Position numbers and translations under genes: made by a program. A model generated the notes under the pieces. The model ran no database searches. It was not told where the DNA came from and worked only from the letters and a program-made list of their open reading frames with translations. Positions 52,202 to 62,099 of a DNA stretch of 64,000 bases are shown here, in pieces. Position 1 is the first letter of the stretch. Each line of letters begins with the position of its first letter. The stretch comes from an uncultured Pelagibacteraceae bacterium (GTDB taxonomy: Bacteria > Pseudomonadota > Alphaproteobacteria > Pelagibacterales > Pelagibacteraceae). The DNA is taken from contig CACHOJ010000001.1 of the NCBI GenBank assembly GCA_902581405.1, positions 248,001 to 312,000 on the forward strand, given 5' to 3'.

Positions 52202-52384
52202 ATGAAAATCTTAAAAGAATTAGATGATGCCAAATTAGTTATTGTTGATTTGGAGGTTAATTTAGGCAATGAGATTAGAAACGCACCTACATTATGCGCA
52301 AAATATAAAGGAAAAATTATACCTCTTAACACTGCTCATGATGGCAGACCAATCCTCATGAGAGAAGAAAACTCGATAGAGTAA
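52202..52384 (+). CDS. Small soluble protein, unknown
   Basis: The 60-residue product starts 18 bases after nrdB. It has a compact alternating hydrophobic/charged pattern (AKLVIVDLEVN, APTLCAKYKGKIIPLN) with one cysteine and no membrane segment. Its stop directly abuts the convergent prpC stop, so it fills the gap exactly. I recognise no family. It may be cotranscribed with nrdAB. Confidence 0.55.
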   Translation: MKILKELDDAKLVIVDLEVNLGNEIRNAPTLCAKYKGKIIPLNTAHDGRPILMREENSIE

Positions 52385-53509
52385 TTATCTTTGATTTAAT
52401 TGAAGAACTCTTCTGTGTTTATTTCCTTTGTAACTCGCAAGAGGTCTTATTAATTTATTGGCAGCGTGTTGTTCAATTATATGTGCTGACCAACCAGTAA
52501 TTCTTGAAATTACAAATATTGGTGTGAAGAAATCAGTATCAAATCCCATCAAATGATAAGTTGGACCAGTAGGGTAGTCTACGTTTGGATGAATATTCTT
52601 TCTATCAATCATTACCTTTTCTATAATGTCATAAATTTTTTCAAACTTTTTATCTTTTTTTATTTTTGCAACCTTTCCAAAATATTCTCTCATTGTCGGA
52701 ACTCTCGAGTCTCCACTTTTATAAACTCTGTGACCAAAACCCATAACAACATCTTTATTGTCTAATGCTTTATTTATCCATTTTAGTGCGTTCTCAGGTT
52801 TTTTAATTTTATTCATCATGTGCATAACTTCTTCGTTAGCACCTCCATGAAGAGGTCCTTTTAAACTTGCTATTGCACCAGTTATTGCACCGTGAATATC
52901 TGATAAACTGCTAGTAATTGTTCTTGCAGTAAAAGTTGAAACATTAAAACTATGCTCTGCATACAGAATAAGAGATACATCAAAAGCTTTTACTATATCT
53001 TTATTTGGAACTTTCCCAAAACACATGTGAAAAAAGTTTTCAGAAAATGAGAGTTTACTTTTTGGTGGTATAATTTTTTTTCCTTTTCTTGCTCTATAAA
53101 ATGCAGCAAGTGCAACTGGCATTTTTGCAAAAATTCTCATAACTTTTCTCATATTGGCTTTAGGAGAATTGTCCTTAGTCTCTTTATCTTCAAGGCCCAT
53201 AATGCTCACTGCTGTTCTTGCTACATCCATAGGATGAGCTTTTCTTGGAAATTTCTTGATATCATCTAACAATGTTTTAGATAGTTTTCTCTCTTTTCTT
53301 TCTTCTTTTTCAAATTTTTTTAATTGTTTTTTGGTTGGTAGTTCACCATTTAGTATAAGGTAAGCGACTTCTTCAAATTTACATTTTGCACATAAATCTT
53401 GAGCAGCATATCCTCTATAAGTCAAAGAATTTATCTCTGGCATTACTTTAGAAACTTCTGTTTCGTCAACAACTATCCCAAGTAATCCTTTTTTGATTTC
53501 ATCACTCAT
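52385..53509 (-). CDS. prpC: 2-methylcitrate synthase / citrate synthase
   Basis: PrpC condenses propionyl-CoA with oxaloacetate. The 374-residue protein has citrate-synthase family landmarks: LKGPLHGGANEEVMHMM near residue 217, VMGFGHRVYKSGDSRVP near 255, and a terminal active-site NKLIRPLASYKG. Length and the YRGYAAQDLC opening fit the 2-methylcitrate branch. The prpD-prpB-prpC order supports this over a Krebs-cycle citrate synthase. It overlaps prpB by one base. Confidence 0.94.
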   Translation of the reverse strand: MSDEIKKGLLGIVVDETEVSKVMPEINSLTYRGYAAQDLCAKCKFEEVAYLILNGELPTKKQLKKFEKEERKERKLSKTLLDDIKKFPRKAHPMDVARTAVSIMGLEDKETKDNSPKANMRKVMRIFAKMPVALAAFYRARKGKKIIPPKSKLSFSENFFHMCFGKVPNKDIVKAFDVSLILYAEHSFNVSTFTARTITSSLSDIHGAITGAIASLKGPLHGGANEEVMHMMNKIKKPENALKWINKALDNKDVVMGFGHRVYKSGDSRVPTMREYFGKVAKIKKDKKFEKIYDIIEKVMIDRKNIHPNVDYPTGPTYHLMGFDTDFFTPIFVISRITGWSAHIIEQHAANKLIRPLASYKGNKHRRVLQLNQR

Positions 53510-54405
53510 TATTCGTGTCCATCTGTATTAAAATTATAAATCTTTTCATCTAAAGCATTATATTTTTCGTATTCAACTAAATCATACAATCTTTTCCGCG
53601 TCTGCATTTTATCAATAATATTATTTTGATGTCCATCAGCAAAAATGGCACGTAAACCGTCCTCAACATTTTTCATTGCTAATCTTTGAGTTGAAACTGG
53701 ATAAATAACAATATTGTATCCCAAGTTTTCAAGTTGTTTATAATTTAGTAATTTTGATTTTCCAAATTCTGTCATATTGGCTAAAAGATAACAATCAAGC
53801 GATTTTCTTACTAATTCAAACTCTTTTTCATCTTTTAAAGCTTCTGGAAAAATTACTTCAGCGCCCGCATCAACATATGCTTTACATCTATCAATCATGC
53901 TAACTATCCCTTCAACATTTTTTGCATCCGATCTAGCAATGATTTTAAAATTTTTATCTTTTCTAGCGCTTACGCACTCTTTTATTTTATCAATCATCTT
54001 TTCTTTAGAGATAAGTTCTTTATTATCTAAATGACCACATCTTTTTTGTTCTATTTGATCCTCTAAATGAACAGCGGCAACTCCAAATTCTTCAAAAGTT
54101 TCAATTGTTTCTTTGCAGGATTTAAATCCAGTATCTATATCAACAATTGTTGGAAGATTTGTTACTCTAGAAATTAAATAAGATCTGGTACTAACATCTT
54201 GAAGGGTTGTTAAACCTATATCTGGAAAGCCTAAATCGTTAGCCATTACACCACCAGACACATAGACTGCGTCATAACCAATTTCTTCTATCAATTTAGC
54301 TGTTAAAGGATTGTACGCACCAGGTACTCTTAGAATTTTATTGGATTTAAGTTTGGTATCTAGATCAATTCTTTTTTGTGTTAAATCTTTTTCAACAAAA
54401 TGCAT
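53509..54405 (-). CDS. prpB: 2-methylisocitrate lyase
   Basis: PrpB splits 2-methylisocitrate into pyruvate and succinate. The 298-residue PEP-mutase-fold protein has VYVSGGVMANDLGFPDIGL near residue 48, the Mg-binding VDIDTGF near 87, HLEDQIEQKRCGHLDNK near 113-129 with the family's catalytic Cys in KRCGH, and IARSDAKN for isocitrate-lyase-type substrate binding. It lies between prpD and prpC with no gap. Confidence 0.96.
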   Translation of the reverse strand: MHFVEKDLTQKRIDLDTKLKSNKILRVPGAYNPLTAKLIEEIGYDAVYVSGGVMANDLGFPDIGLTTLQDVSTRSYLISRVTNLPTIVDIDTGFKSCKETIETFEEFGVAAVHLEDQIEQKRCGHLDNKELISKEKMIDKIKECVSARKDKNFKIIARSDAKNVEGIVSMIDRCKAYVDAGAEVIFPEALKDEKEFELVRKSLDCYLLANMTEFGKSKLLNYKQLENLGYNIVIYPVSTQRLAMKNVEDGLRAIFADGHQNNIIDKMQTRKRLYDLVEYEKYNALDEKIYNFNTDGHE

Positions 54406-55908
54406 TTAAAAAATACCCTTTTTATTATTTTTCTTTAAATATTTTCTACTTACCTCGATATTTAATTTATTAAGACTTCCTTTTTTTAATTTTTTAAGAT
54501 TTTGAACATTTTTTATAAATCTATCACTTTCTTTTTTAGATAATATTTTACCAGTTAAAGTTAAAAATTTCTTAATATAATCTTTTCTTTGAAAAGGTCT
54601 TGCTCCATATGGATGTGCATCTGCTCTTTCTAACTCCTCAGATATTTTTTTACCATTATTTAAAGTTATAACAACTTTTGCTCCAAATGATTTCTTTTTT
54701 GGATCTGGATGATGATATTTTTGAGTCCATTTTTTATCTTCATGAGTTTTTATAGATTTCCATATTTTTAAAGTACTTTTTTTGTTAGCTCTTGACTTTG
54801 TATAAGATTTAACATGATGCCAATCAGCATCTTCTAAAGCTACAGCAAATATATACATAATCGAATGATCTAAGGTTTCTCTGGATGCATTCGGGTCCAT
54901 TTTTTGTGGATCATTGGCACCAGTACCAATTACATAATGCGTGTGATGACTTGTATAAATATCTATTTTTTTAATATTTCTTAAATCTGAAATTTTTTTA
55001 TTTAATTTTTTACCTATGTCTATTAATGCCTGAGCCTGGTATTCAGCTGAATATTCTTTTGTGTACGTTTCTAGAATAGCTTTTTTTGGCTGATTTTTCT
55101 TTGGTAATGGAACATAATATTTTACTTTTTTTCCGTCTAATATTCTTGCGATAACACTGTCCTCTCCCTCATAAATAGGACTAGGTGCTCCTTCACCTCT
55201 CATAGCTCTATCCACTGCTTCAATAGCTAATTTACCCGCATGGGCCGGAGCATATGCTTTCCAGCTTGAAATTTCACCTTTTCTAGATTGACGAGTTGAA
55301 ATACTTACATGAACAGCCTGTTGTACTGCTTGATAAATGGTTTCTGTATTAAGTTTTAACATTGACCCTATTCCAGCAGCAACACTTGGTCCTAAATGTG
55401 CAATGTGATCAATTTTATGTTTATGCAGACAAATTCCTTTAACCAGGTTTACTTGAACTTCATATGCTGTGATAATTCCTCTTAAAAGATCTAATCCACT
55501 TTTTTTAAGTTTTTCTCCAACTGCTAAGATTGGAGGAATATTGTCACCAGGGTGACTGTAATCCGCTGCTAAAAAGGTATCATGAAAATCCAATTCTCTT
55601 ACAGCTGTCCCATTTGCCCATGCAGCCCATTCAGCATCAAACGTTAATTTAGAATTAATCCCAAAAATTGTTGACCCTGATTTTCTAAGATGACCTTTGG
55701 CCATTTCTCTTGCTGATACAACTGGTTTTCTATTTAATGAGGCTATTGCTACAGACGCATTATCAATTATTCTATTGATCACCATATCTACTGAATCTTT
55801 ATCTAATTTTGCATTGTCGCTTGCTATCTCTGCTATTTTCCACGCGAGTTGTCTCTTCTTTGGAAGGTTTATTTTTGACGGGTATACTTTTACAGTGTTT
55901 AACAACAA
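54406..55908 (-). CDS. prpD: 2-methylcitrate dehydratase
   Basis: PrpD dehydrates 2-methylcitrate without an iron-sulfur cluster. The 500-residue protein has the MmgE/PrpD fold, with [26 protein letters not shown] near residue 92-117, [33 protein letters not shown] near 190-222, and the late [18 protein letters not shown] segment. It is upstream of prpB (no gap) and starts the minus-strand prpDBC operon. The separate aconitase step is presumably supplied from elsewhere. Confidence 0.95.
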   Translation of the reverse strand: MLLNTVKVYPSKINLPKKRQLAWKIAEIASDNAKLDKDSVDMVINRIIDNASVAIASLNRKPVVSAREMAKGHLRKSGSTIFGINSKLTFDAEWAAWANGTAVRELDFHDTFLAADYSHPGDNIPPILAVGEKLKKSGLDLLRGIITAYEVQVNLVKGICLHKHKIDHIAHLGPSVAAGIGSMLKLNTETIYQAVQQAVHVSISTRQSRKGEISSWKAYAPAHAGKLAIEAVDRAMRGEGAPSPIYEGEDSVIARILDGKKVKYYVPLPKKNQPKKAILETYTKEYSAEYQAQALIDIGKKLNKKISDLRNIKKIDIYTSHHTHYVIGTGANDPQKMDPNASRETLDHSIMYIFAVALEDADWHHVKSYTKSRANKKSTLKIWKSIKTHEDKKWTQKYHHPDPKKKSFGAKVVITLNNGKKISEELERADAHPYGARPFQRKDYIKKFLTLTGKILSKKESDRFIKNVQNLKKLKKGSLNKLNIEVSRKYLKKNNKKGIF

Positions 55909-55961
55909 AATAATTCCTAGTTTGTAATTTTGTTTTAATAGTTAAATTAAATTTATCAATA

Positions 55962-56627
55962 TTAAATATATTCAGCTATAATTTTTTCAATTCCTACAAA
56001 GTTTTTTACTAAGTGATTATGATAAATTTCATTAGATTTTTTTTCTGTATATCCATATTTAAGTAAAATTATTGGTATTTCTGCTGCTTTAGCTGCATTT
56101 GCATCTGTTTCACTATCTCCAATCATAATTGATTTTTTTATTTCACCATTTAAAATTTCAATAGTTTTAGTTAAGTGTCTAGGATCTGGTTTGCAATATT
56201 CAAAAGTATTGTATCCCGCAACATATTCAAAATAATCATAAATCCCAATTTTTTTCAAAAGATCAACAGCAAGATGTTCAGTTTTATTAGTACATACTGC
56301 CATAGAAATATTTTCTTTTTTACACCAATTTAAGAATTCTTTTACCCCTTTTATCAATTTGCTTTCTAGATAGATATTCTTTCCATAAAAAGATAAAAAT
56401 TCATCTGTCATTTCATTTTGAATCTTTTCGTCAAACCATTTCCACTGACCATTAGCCTTGGCCATCATAGCTTTTGCACCTTTTCCGACAGCATTTTTTA
56501 ACTCACCTAAGGTTTTTGTTGGATAACCAAATTTTTTCATTACGTGATTATGAGCGCGTATTAAATCAGGAGCAGTGTCAATTAACGTCCCATCTAAATC
56601 AAAGAGAATTGTAAATTTTTGGGTCAT
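55962..56627 (-). CDS. gph: HAD hydrolase, phosphoglycolate-phosphatase-like
   Basis: With start ATG 56627 the protein is 221 residues. FDLDGTLIDTAPDL near residue 9 is HAD motif I (Asp nucleophile), VCTNKTEH is motif II, the Lys in YCKPDPRHL is motif III, and MIGDSETDANAAK is motif IV. The helical cap matches Gph. A longer frame (56705) adds a hydrophobic, unlikely tail and runs over the glmU start. It is divergent from the glmU-like gene; gph-glmU-glmS is a common alphaproteobacterial neighbourhood. Confidence 0.9.
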   Translation of the reverse strand: MTQKFTILFDLDGTLIDTAPDLIRAHNHVMKKFGYPTKTLGELKNAVGKGAKAMMAKANGQWKWFDEKIQNEMTDEFLSFYGKNIYLESKLIKGVKEFLNWCKKENISMAVCTNKTEHLAVDLLKKIGIYDYFEYVAGYNTFEYCKPDPRHLTKTIEILNGEIKKSIMIGDSETDANAAKAAEIPIILLKYGYTEKKSNEIYHNHLVKNFVGIEKIIAEYI

Positions 56628-56696
56628 AGATAAAGTATTATTAAGAAATATATTGTGAATTAATTTATTTAATACCCAAATATATAAAAATATCAA

Positions 56697-57317
56697 ATGA
56701 AACAAAAAAAAATTAAAGAGGAGCAGTTAAAACTAAGAAATAAATTTCTAAAAAATGGAGTTAAAATGATGGCTCCAGATACTGTATTCTTTTCAAAAAA
56801 TACAAAAATTGGTAAAAATGTAACTATTGATCCATATGTTGTAATTTCAAAAAATGTTTCTTTAGGTAACAATGTTAGAATTTTATCTTTTTCTCACTTA
56901 GAAGGTGTTACAATAGAAAATAATGTAAGTGTTGGTCCATACGCAAGATTAAGACCAGGTACAATACTTAAATCTGGGTCAAAAATTGGAAACTTTGTTG
57001 AGGTAAAAAAAAGTTTAATTGGAAAAAAATCAAAATTAAATCATCTATCTTATATTGGTGATACCAAACTAGGCAAAGAAGTTAATATTGGTGCAGGAAC
57101 AATTACATGTAATTACGATGGCGTTAAAAAAAGTAAAACGATAATTGATGATAGTGTTTTTGTTGGATCAAATTCATCTCTTGTTGCACCAGTAAAACTT
57201 GAAAAAAAAAGTGTAATTGGCGCTGGATCAGTTATAACTAAAAATGTTTCAAAAAACTCTTTAGCACTTACAAGGTCAAAACAAACCGAGATTAAAAACT
57301 ATAAAAGAAAAAAATAA
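56697..57317 (+). CDS. glmU: GlmU acetyltransferase domain only (N-terminal domain missing)
   Basis: GlmU normally has about 450 residues: an N-terminal uridylyltransferase and a C-terminal left-handed beta-helix acetyltransferase. Only the second is here (206 residues). It starts in the linker helix (LKNGVKMMAPDTVFFS) and keeps YARLRPGT, NFVEVKKS, catalytic His116 in LNHLSYIGD and NIGAGTITCNYDG. The protein should acetylate glucosamine-1-phosphate. No remnant of the missing half lies in the 69 bases upstream. It is followed by glmS with no gap. Confidence 0.85.
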   Translation: MKQKKIKEEQLKLRNKFLKNGVKMMAPDTVFFSKNTKIGKNVTIDPYVVISKNVSLGNNVRILSFSHLEGVTIENNVSVGPYARLRPGTILKSGSKIGNFVEVKKSLIGKKSKLNHLSYIGDTKLGKEVNIGAGTITCNYDGVKKSKTIIDDSVFVGSNSSLVAPVKLEKKSVIGAGSVITKNVSKNSLALTRSKQTEIKNYKRKK

Positions 57318-59138
57318 ATGTGTGGAATAGTCGGAATAATAAGTTCAAAAGAAGTTTCAAGTAGAATAATAAACTCATTGAAAAAATTAGAGTACAGGGG
57401 ATATGATTCTGCAGGAATTGCAACTTTGGTAAATGGAAATATCAATGAAGTTAAATGCGAAGGAAGGGTAGATGTATTAGAACAAGATATATCTAAATTT
57501 AATCTCAAAGGCGATATAGGTATTGGGCATGTAAGATGGGCAACACATGGCAAACCAAGTAAGGTGAATGCTCATCCTCATTCATCAGATGAGGTTTCAG
57601 TTGTGCATAATGGTATTATTGAAAATTCAACAATATTAAAAAAGCTCTTAGAAAAAAAAGGCTATACTTTCAAATCACAAACAGATACTGAGGTAATAGC
57701 TCATTTAGTTACAGATTATTTGAAAAAAAATTCACTAAAAGACGCCATAATTAAAGTTCTCAAAAAACTTCACGGTAGTTTTGCTCTTGGTATAATTTTT
57801 AAGAAACAAAATAACTTGATTGTAGGCGCAAGAAGAGGATCCCCCTTAGCAGTTGGTTATGGTCCAAATGAAAATTATCTTGGCTCAGATTCTTATGCTT
57901 TAAAATCTATGACAAATAAAATTTCATACCTGGATGATGGAGAGTTTTGTTTTGTAAAAAAAGATCAAATAGAATTTTTTAATAGCGATGGTTCAAAAAT
58001 TAATAAGAAAGTAATGAATTTATCTAAAGATGAGGTTAATTATGATAAAGGTGATTATAAATATTTTATGGAAAAAGAAATTGATGAACAGCCAACAACA
58101 ATTAATGCTTGTATAAATGAATATGTAGATAAACTTAACAATCAAATTAATATCTATAATTTTCCTTGGAAAATTAGTTCTTTTAAGTCTGCTATGCTAA
58201 TTGGATGTGGAACTGCCTTCCACTCTTGCTTAATTGCAAAATATTGGATGGAACAAAATACTAATTTAGAAGTGAGTGTTGATATAGCTTCTGAATTTAG
58301 ATATCGAAAAATTAAATTTAAAAAAGATTGTATATACATTTTTGTTTCACAATCAGGTGAAACAGCTGATACTTATGCAGCTTTAGATTTATGTAAAAAA
58401 AATAAAGTGAAAACTTGCGCAGTAGTAAATGTTATAGAGAGCTCGATTGCAAGAGATGCTGATTTAGTATTACCTATTTATTGTGGACAAGAAATTGGAG
58501 TAGCATCGACTAAAGCGTTTATTGGTCAAATGTTGGTATTATATATTTTATCTACAAAAATTTCCTTTGATCAAAAATGTATTGATAGAAAAGAATATCA
58601 ATCCAAGATAAAAAATTTATTATGTTTATCTACATCAGCCAAAAAAACACTAAAACAAGATCAAAAAATCTTAAATATAGGTAAAGTTTTTGCTGAAGCT
58701 AAAGGTTCTATGTTTTTGGGAAGAGGTTTTTCTTTTCCTATTGCCTTAGAAGGTGCATTGAAGCTTAAAGAATTAGCGTATGTACACGCTGAGGGATATC
58801 CGGCTGGCGAAATGAAACATGGACCATTAGCATTAATAGAGGAAGGTATGCCGGTTGTCGTTTTAGCTCCAAGAGATGAACATTACAAAAAAACAATTTC
58901 CAATATGCAAGAAGTTATTGCAAGAGGAGCAAAAGTTTTATTAATAACAAATAAAAATAAAGATGAAATAATTTCAGAAAATATCTGGGAAAAAATTGAA
59001 GTTGATCAATTAGATGATGAATTAATACCTTTTTTAATTACAATACCTTTACAAAAGCTTGCTTTTTATTCGGCACTAGAAAAGGGCTATGACATTGATA
59101 AACCAAGAAATTTAGCAAAATCTGTTACAGTTGAATAA
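57318..59138 (+). CDS. glmS: Glucosamine-fructose-6-phosphate aminotransferase
   Basis: GlmS makes glucosamine-6-phosphate from fructose-6-phosphate and glutamine, the first step to peptidoglycan and lipopolysaccharide amino sugars. The 606-residue enzyme starts with Cys2 (MCGIVGII), the N-terminal nucleophile of the glutaminase domain; HVRWATHGKPS follows. The isomerase part has two SIS domains (VSQSGETADTYAAL; GRGFSFPIALEGALKLKEL) and ends in the standard DKPRNLAKSVTVE. It overlaps the next gene by eight bases. Confidence 0.98.
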   Translation: MCGIVGIISSKEVSSRIINSLKKLEYRGYDSAGIATLVNGNINEVKCEGRVDVLEQDISKFNLKGDIGIGHVRWATHGKPSKVNAHPHSSDEVSVVHNGIIENSTILKKLLEKKGYTFKSQTDTEVIAHLVTDYLKKNSLKDAIIKVLKKLHGSFALGIIFKKQNNLIVGARRGSPLAVGYGPNENYLGSDSYALKSMTNKISYLDDGEFCFVKKDQIEFFNSDGSKINKKVMNLSKDEVNYDKGDYKYFMEKEIDEQPTTINACINEYVDKLNNQINIYNFPWKISSFKSAMLIGCGTAFHSCLIAKYWMEQNTNLEVSVDIASEFRYRKIKFKKDCIYIFVSQSGETADTYAALDLCKKNKVKTCAVVNVIESSIARDADLVLPIYCGQEIGVASTKAFIGQMLVLYILSTKISFDQKCIDRKEYQSKIKNLLCLSTSAKKTLKQDQKILNIGKVFAEAKGSMFLGRGFSFPIALEGALKLKELAYVHAEGYPAGEMKHGPLALIEEGMPVVVLAPRDEHYKKTISNMQEVIARGAKVLLITNKNKDEIISENIWEKIEVDQLDDELIPFLITIPLQKLAFYSALEKGYDIDKPRNLAKSVTVE

Positions 59139-59856
59139 TTTGTATTTTTTATTTTCAAAAGCAATATCTCCTATAATAAATCCAATAAATTTTTTATTCG
59201 TATTTTTATTAATTATTTTTTTTCTTTATTTAAAATCAAATAAAAAAATTTTTTTAAAAATCTTTACAATTATTTTTTCTAGTCTTGCAATAATTGCTTT
59301 TTTACCAATTGGGAAACTAGGTATTTTTTATCTTGAAAAAAATTATAATAATAATCAAGAGTTTCAAAACATAAAAAATATTATTGTTCTATCAGGTTCA
59401 GATAAAAGAATTATTTCATCCATAAAACTAGCAACTGAATTAAAGGGTTCAAAAATATTTTATGTTGGTGGCGACTCAAATATCATAAATAAGAACACCA
59501 GTTACGAATATGAAAGAGCTAAAAAATTTTATAAAAATTTAAATTTTGATATTAATAGAATTAAATTTATATCCAATCCAAGAAATACCATAGAAAGCTT
59601 CCAAGAAATAAAAAAACTTAATTTCAGATCTAATGAAACTTTATTAATTACTTCAGCTTATCACATGAAAAGAGCCATGATTATTTCAAATAAATTAGGA
59701 TTATCATTTATTCCTCATGCTGTAGATTTTAAATATAAATCGCAGAATTCGTTGATAAATAAATATCAGCATTTTAATGTCAGTTCTAATTTTACACTAT
59801 TTAACTTATTTTTTAGAGAAATGCTTGGTATAGCGAGTTTTAAAATTCTTAGCTAA
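59131..59856 (+). CDS. YdcF/DUF218-family membrane-anchored protein
   Basis: The 241-residue protein starts at TTG 59131, overlapping the glmS stop. Two hydrophobic helices occupy residues 12-33 and 39-60, followed by the DUF218 domain: IIVLSGSDKR near residue 84, FYVGGDSN and LITSAYHMKRAMIISNKLGL near 170-190. The family (SanA/ElyC/YdcF) is tied to envelope biogenesis. Proximity to glmS and glmU supports an envelope role here; the reaction is unknown. Confidence 0.85.
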   Translation: MNNLYFLFSKAISPIINPINFLFVFLLIIFFLYLKSNKKIFLKIFTIIFSSLAIIAFLPIGKLGIFYLEKNYNNNQEFQNIKNIIVLSGSDKRIISSIKLATELKGSKIFYVGGDSNIINKNTSYEYERAKKFYKNLNFDINRIKFISNPRNTIESFQEIKKLNFRSNETLLITSAYHMKRAMIISNKLGLSFIPHAVDFKYKSQNSLINKYQHFNVSSNFTLFNLFFREMLGIASFKILS

Positions 59857-59899
59857 TTCTTTAAATTTTTTAAAAAATCAGTATATATTCCAGGTTGTA

Positions 59900-61279
59900 A
59901 TGAAAAAATGGAAAATTAACAGTTGGAGAAACTATCCAGTAAAACACATTCCTGAATACAAGGATCAGGATGAATTGAATTTAGTCTTAGGTAAACTAAA
60001 AAATTTTCCTCCATTGGTTTTTGCAGGTGAAACAAGACATTTAAAGGATCAACTTGCAAACGTTGTTGATGGAAAAGCTTTCTTACTTCAAGGTGGTGAT
60101 TGTGCTGAAAGTTTTGCAGAGTTTAACCCTGATAATATTAGAGATTATTTTAAACTAATGCTTCAAATGTCATTAGTTTTAACTTACTCAGCATCTTTAC
60201 CTGTTGTAAAACTAGGAAGAATTGCTGGTCAATTTTCTAAACCAAGAAGCGCTCCTACAGAAAAGCAAGGAGATAAAGAGTTGCCAAGTTATCTAGGAGA
60301 TAATATCAATGGAATAGAATTTACTGAGTCCGCTAGAACACCGGACCCAAAAAGATTATTTAGAGCATATTCTCAATCAGCCTCTACATTAAATTTGATA
60401 AGAGCATTTTCAAATGGTGGATTTGCTGATTTAAAAAAAGTTCATTTATGGAATTTAGGATATATAAAATCAGCTGCTCAAGCTAAAAAATTTAAAGAAT
60501 TAGAAGATAAAATTGCTGATGCTTTAGCATTTATGGAAGCCTGTGGAATAACATCTGACTTTAATAGAAGGCTTTATACAGTTAATTTCTGGACATCTCA
60601 CGAAGCTTTACATTTGCCTTTTGAAGAAATGATGACCAGAGTTGACTCAACAACTGGTGAGTATCATGATACTTCTGCACATTTTGTCTGGATAGGTGAT
60701 AGAACAAGACAAATTGATGGTGGTCACGTAGAATTTTGTAGAGGAATTGAAAATCCAATTGGTATTAAATGTGGACCAACCTCAAAACCAGAGGAGATAG
60801 CGAAAATTTGTGAGATGATAAATCCAAAAAACGAAAAAGGAAAAATTACTCTAATATCTAGATTCGGTCACGATCAAGTAGAAAAATATCTTCCAAAACT
60901 TATTAGAGGTATAAAAAAAGAAGGTCTTAATGTTATTTGGTCGTGTGACCCAATGCATGGAAATACAATTAAATCAACAACAGGATTTAAGACAAGACCA
61001 TTTAACAATGTTTTAAATGAAGTTAAAAATGTATTTGCAGTTCACCAGAGTGAAGGATCTTATGCAGGAGGTCTTCATATAGAAATGACAGGACAAAATG
61101 TAACAGAATGTACTGGTGGAGCACAAAAAATTTCAGATACAGATCTATCAAGTAGATATCACACTCAATGTGACCCAAGATTAAATGCTAATCAAGCATT
61201 GGAACTAGCCTTTTTAATTTCAGATGAGATAAAAAAGAATACCTTGTATGCCAAAAATGGTATTAGAGCGGCATCTTAA
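59900..61279 (+). CDS. Class II 3-deoxy-7-phosphoheptulonate synthase (DAHP synthase)
   Basis: This enzyme condenses PEP and erythrose-4-phosphate, the first step of aromatic amino-acid synthesis. The 459-residue protein is a class II (plant/Mycobacterium-like) form: WRNYPVKHIPEY at the start, AFLLQGGDCAESFAEF near residue 60-75, VKLGRIAGQFSKPRS near 112-126, WSCDPMHGNTI near 350 with the metal site, and AVHQSEGSYAGGLHIEMTGQNVTEC. No microbial class I type features are present. Confidence 0.96.
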   Translation: MKKWKINSWRNYPVKHIPEYKDQDELNLVLGKLKNFPPLVFAGETRHLKDQLANVVDGKAFLLQGGDCAESFAEFNPDNIRDYFKLMLQMSLVLTYSASLPVVKLGRIAGQFSKPRSAPTEKQGDKELPSYLGDNINGIEFTESARTPDPKRLFRAYSQSASTLNLIRAFSNGGFADLKKVHLWNLGYIKSAAQAKKFKELEDKIADALAFMEACGITSDFNRRLYTVNFWTSHEALHLPFEEMMTRVDSTTGEYHDTSAHFVWIGDRTRQIDGGHVEFCRGIENPIGIKCGPTSKPEEIAKICEMINPKNEKGKITLISRFGHDQVEKYLPKLIRGIKKEGLNVIWSCDPMHGNTIKSTTGFKTRPFNNVLNEVKNVFAVHQSEGSYAGGLHIEMTGQNVTECTGGAQKISDTDLSSRYHTQCDPRLNANQALELAFLISDEIKKNTLYAKNGIRAAS

Positions 61280-61316
61280 TCGTTTAATTTTATAAAAAAA
61301 TTATTATATTTTATTT

Positions 61317-62054
61317 ATGTCTCCAAGAGAAAAAGTCAGATTTATTAAAGATTGGATATTTGATTATGTAAATTCAATGCCAAAAAAAGCGGAATCTCTA
61401 GTAATAGGAATTTCTGGTGGAGTAGATTCCTCGGTCTCAAGTACTTTAAGTGCGATGACTGGTCTAAAAACTATTGTTTTATCAATGCCTATAAAACAAA
61501 AAAGCGCCCAACATGATTTAAGCCTAAAACATCAAGAATGGCTTAAACAAAACTTTGAAAATGTAGAGGGTATAACAGTTGAATTAGATAGTCTTTTTTC
61601 CTCATTTGAAAATACTTTAAAAAATTTTAATAGTTTACATGGTATGGCTAATTCAAGAGCCAGATTGAGAATGACTACACTCTATCAGGTTGCAGCGGCT
61701 AATAATGGAATAGTTGTTGGTACGGGGAACAAGGTTGAGGATTTTGGTGTAGGTTTCTACACAAAGTATGGTGATGGTGGAGTAGATATATCGCCAATTG
61801 CAGATTGTAATAAAACAGAAGTATGGGAATTAGGAAAAGAGTTAAAAATTTTACAAGAAATAATCGATGCTCCTCCAACAGATGGACTATGGGATGATGG
61901 CAGAACCGATGAAGGTCAGCTTGGTTTAAGCTATAAAGAATTAGAAGAAGCTATGGAAAATGTAAATTCCAAAAATAGAGAAAAATATATCCAAATAAGA
62001 AACGCAAATTTGCATAAAATGCAGCCAATTCCAGTTTGCAAAATCCCTAGCTAA
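61317..62054 (+). CDS. nadE: NH3-dependent NAD+ synthetase
   Basis: NadE converts deamido-NAD to NAD using ATP and ammonia. The 245-residue protein has the N-type ATP pyrophosphatase P-loop SLVIGISGGVDSSVSS near residue 22-37, RARLRMTTLYQVAAANNGIVVGTGNKVEDFGVGFYTKYGDGGVDISPIADCNKTEV in the middle and a C-terminal substrate loop. It lacks the N-terminal glutaminase domain of long NadE forms, so it must take free ammonia. Confidence 0.95.
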   Translation: MSPREKVRFIKDWIFDYVNSMPKKAESLVIGISGGVDSSVSSTLSAMTGLKTIVLSMPIKQKSAQHDLSLKHQEWLKQNFENVEGITVELDSLFSSFENTLKNFNSLHGMANSRARLRMTTLYQVAAANNGIVVGTGNKVEDFGVGFYTKYGDGGVDISPIADCNKTEVWELGKELKILQEIIDAPPTDGLWDDGRTDEGQLGLSYKELEEAMENVNSKNREKYIQIRNANLHKMQPIPVCKIPS

Positions 62055-62099
62055 TCAATTAGATTCACAAATCTAAAATTTAAGTATATTCCTAGATAA

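Noticed and set aside
56628-56705. N-terminal extension of gph
   Set aside because: Hydrophobic non-homologous tail overlapping the divergent glmU start; HAD motif I is correctly placed from 56627.
62059-62076. TTAGATT/AATCTAA hairpin between nadE and cysS
   Set aside because: Only seven A/T-rich pairs with a four-base loop and no T tract; expected by chance in this composition.
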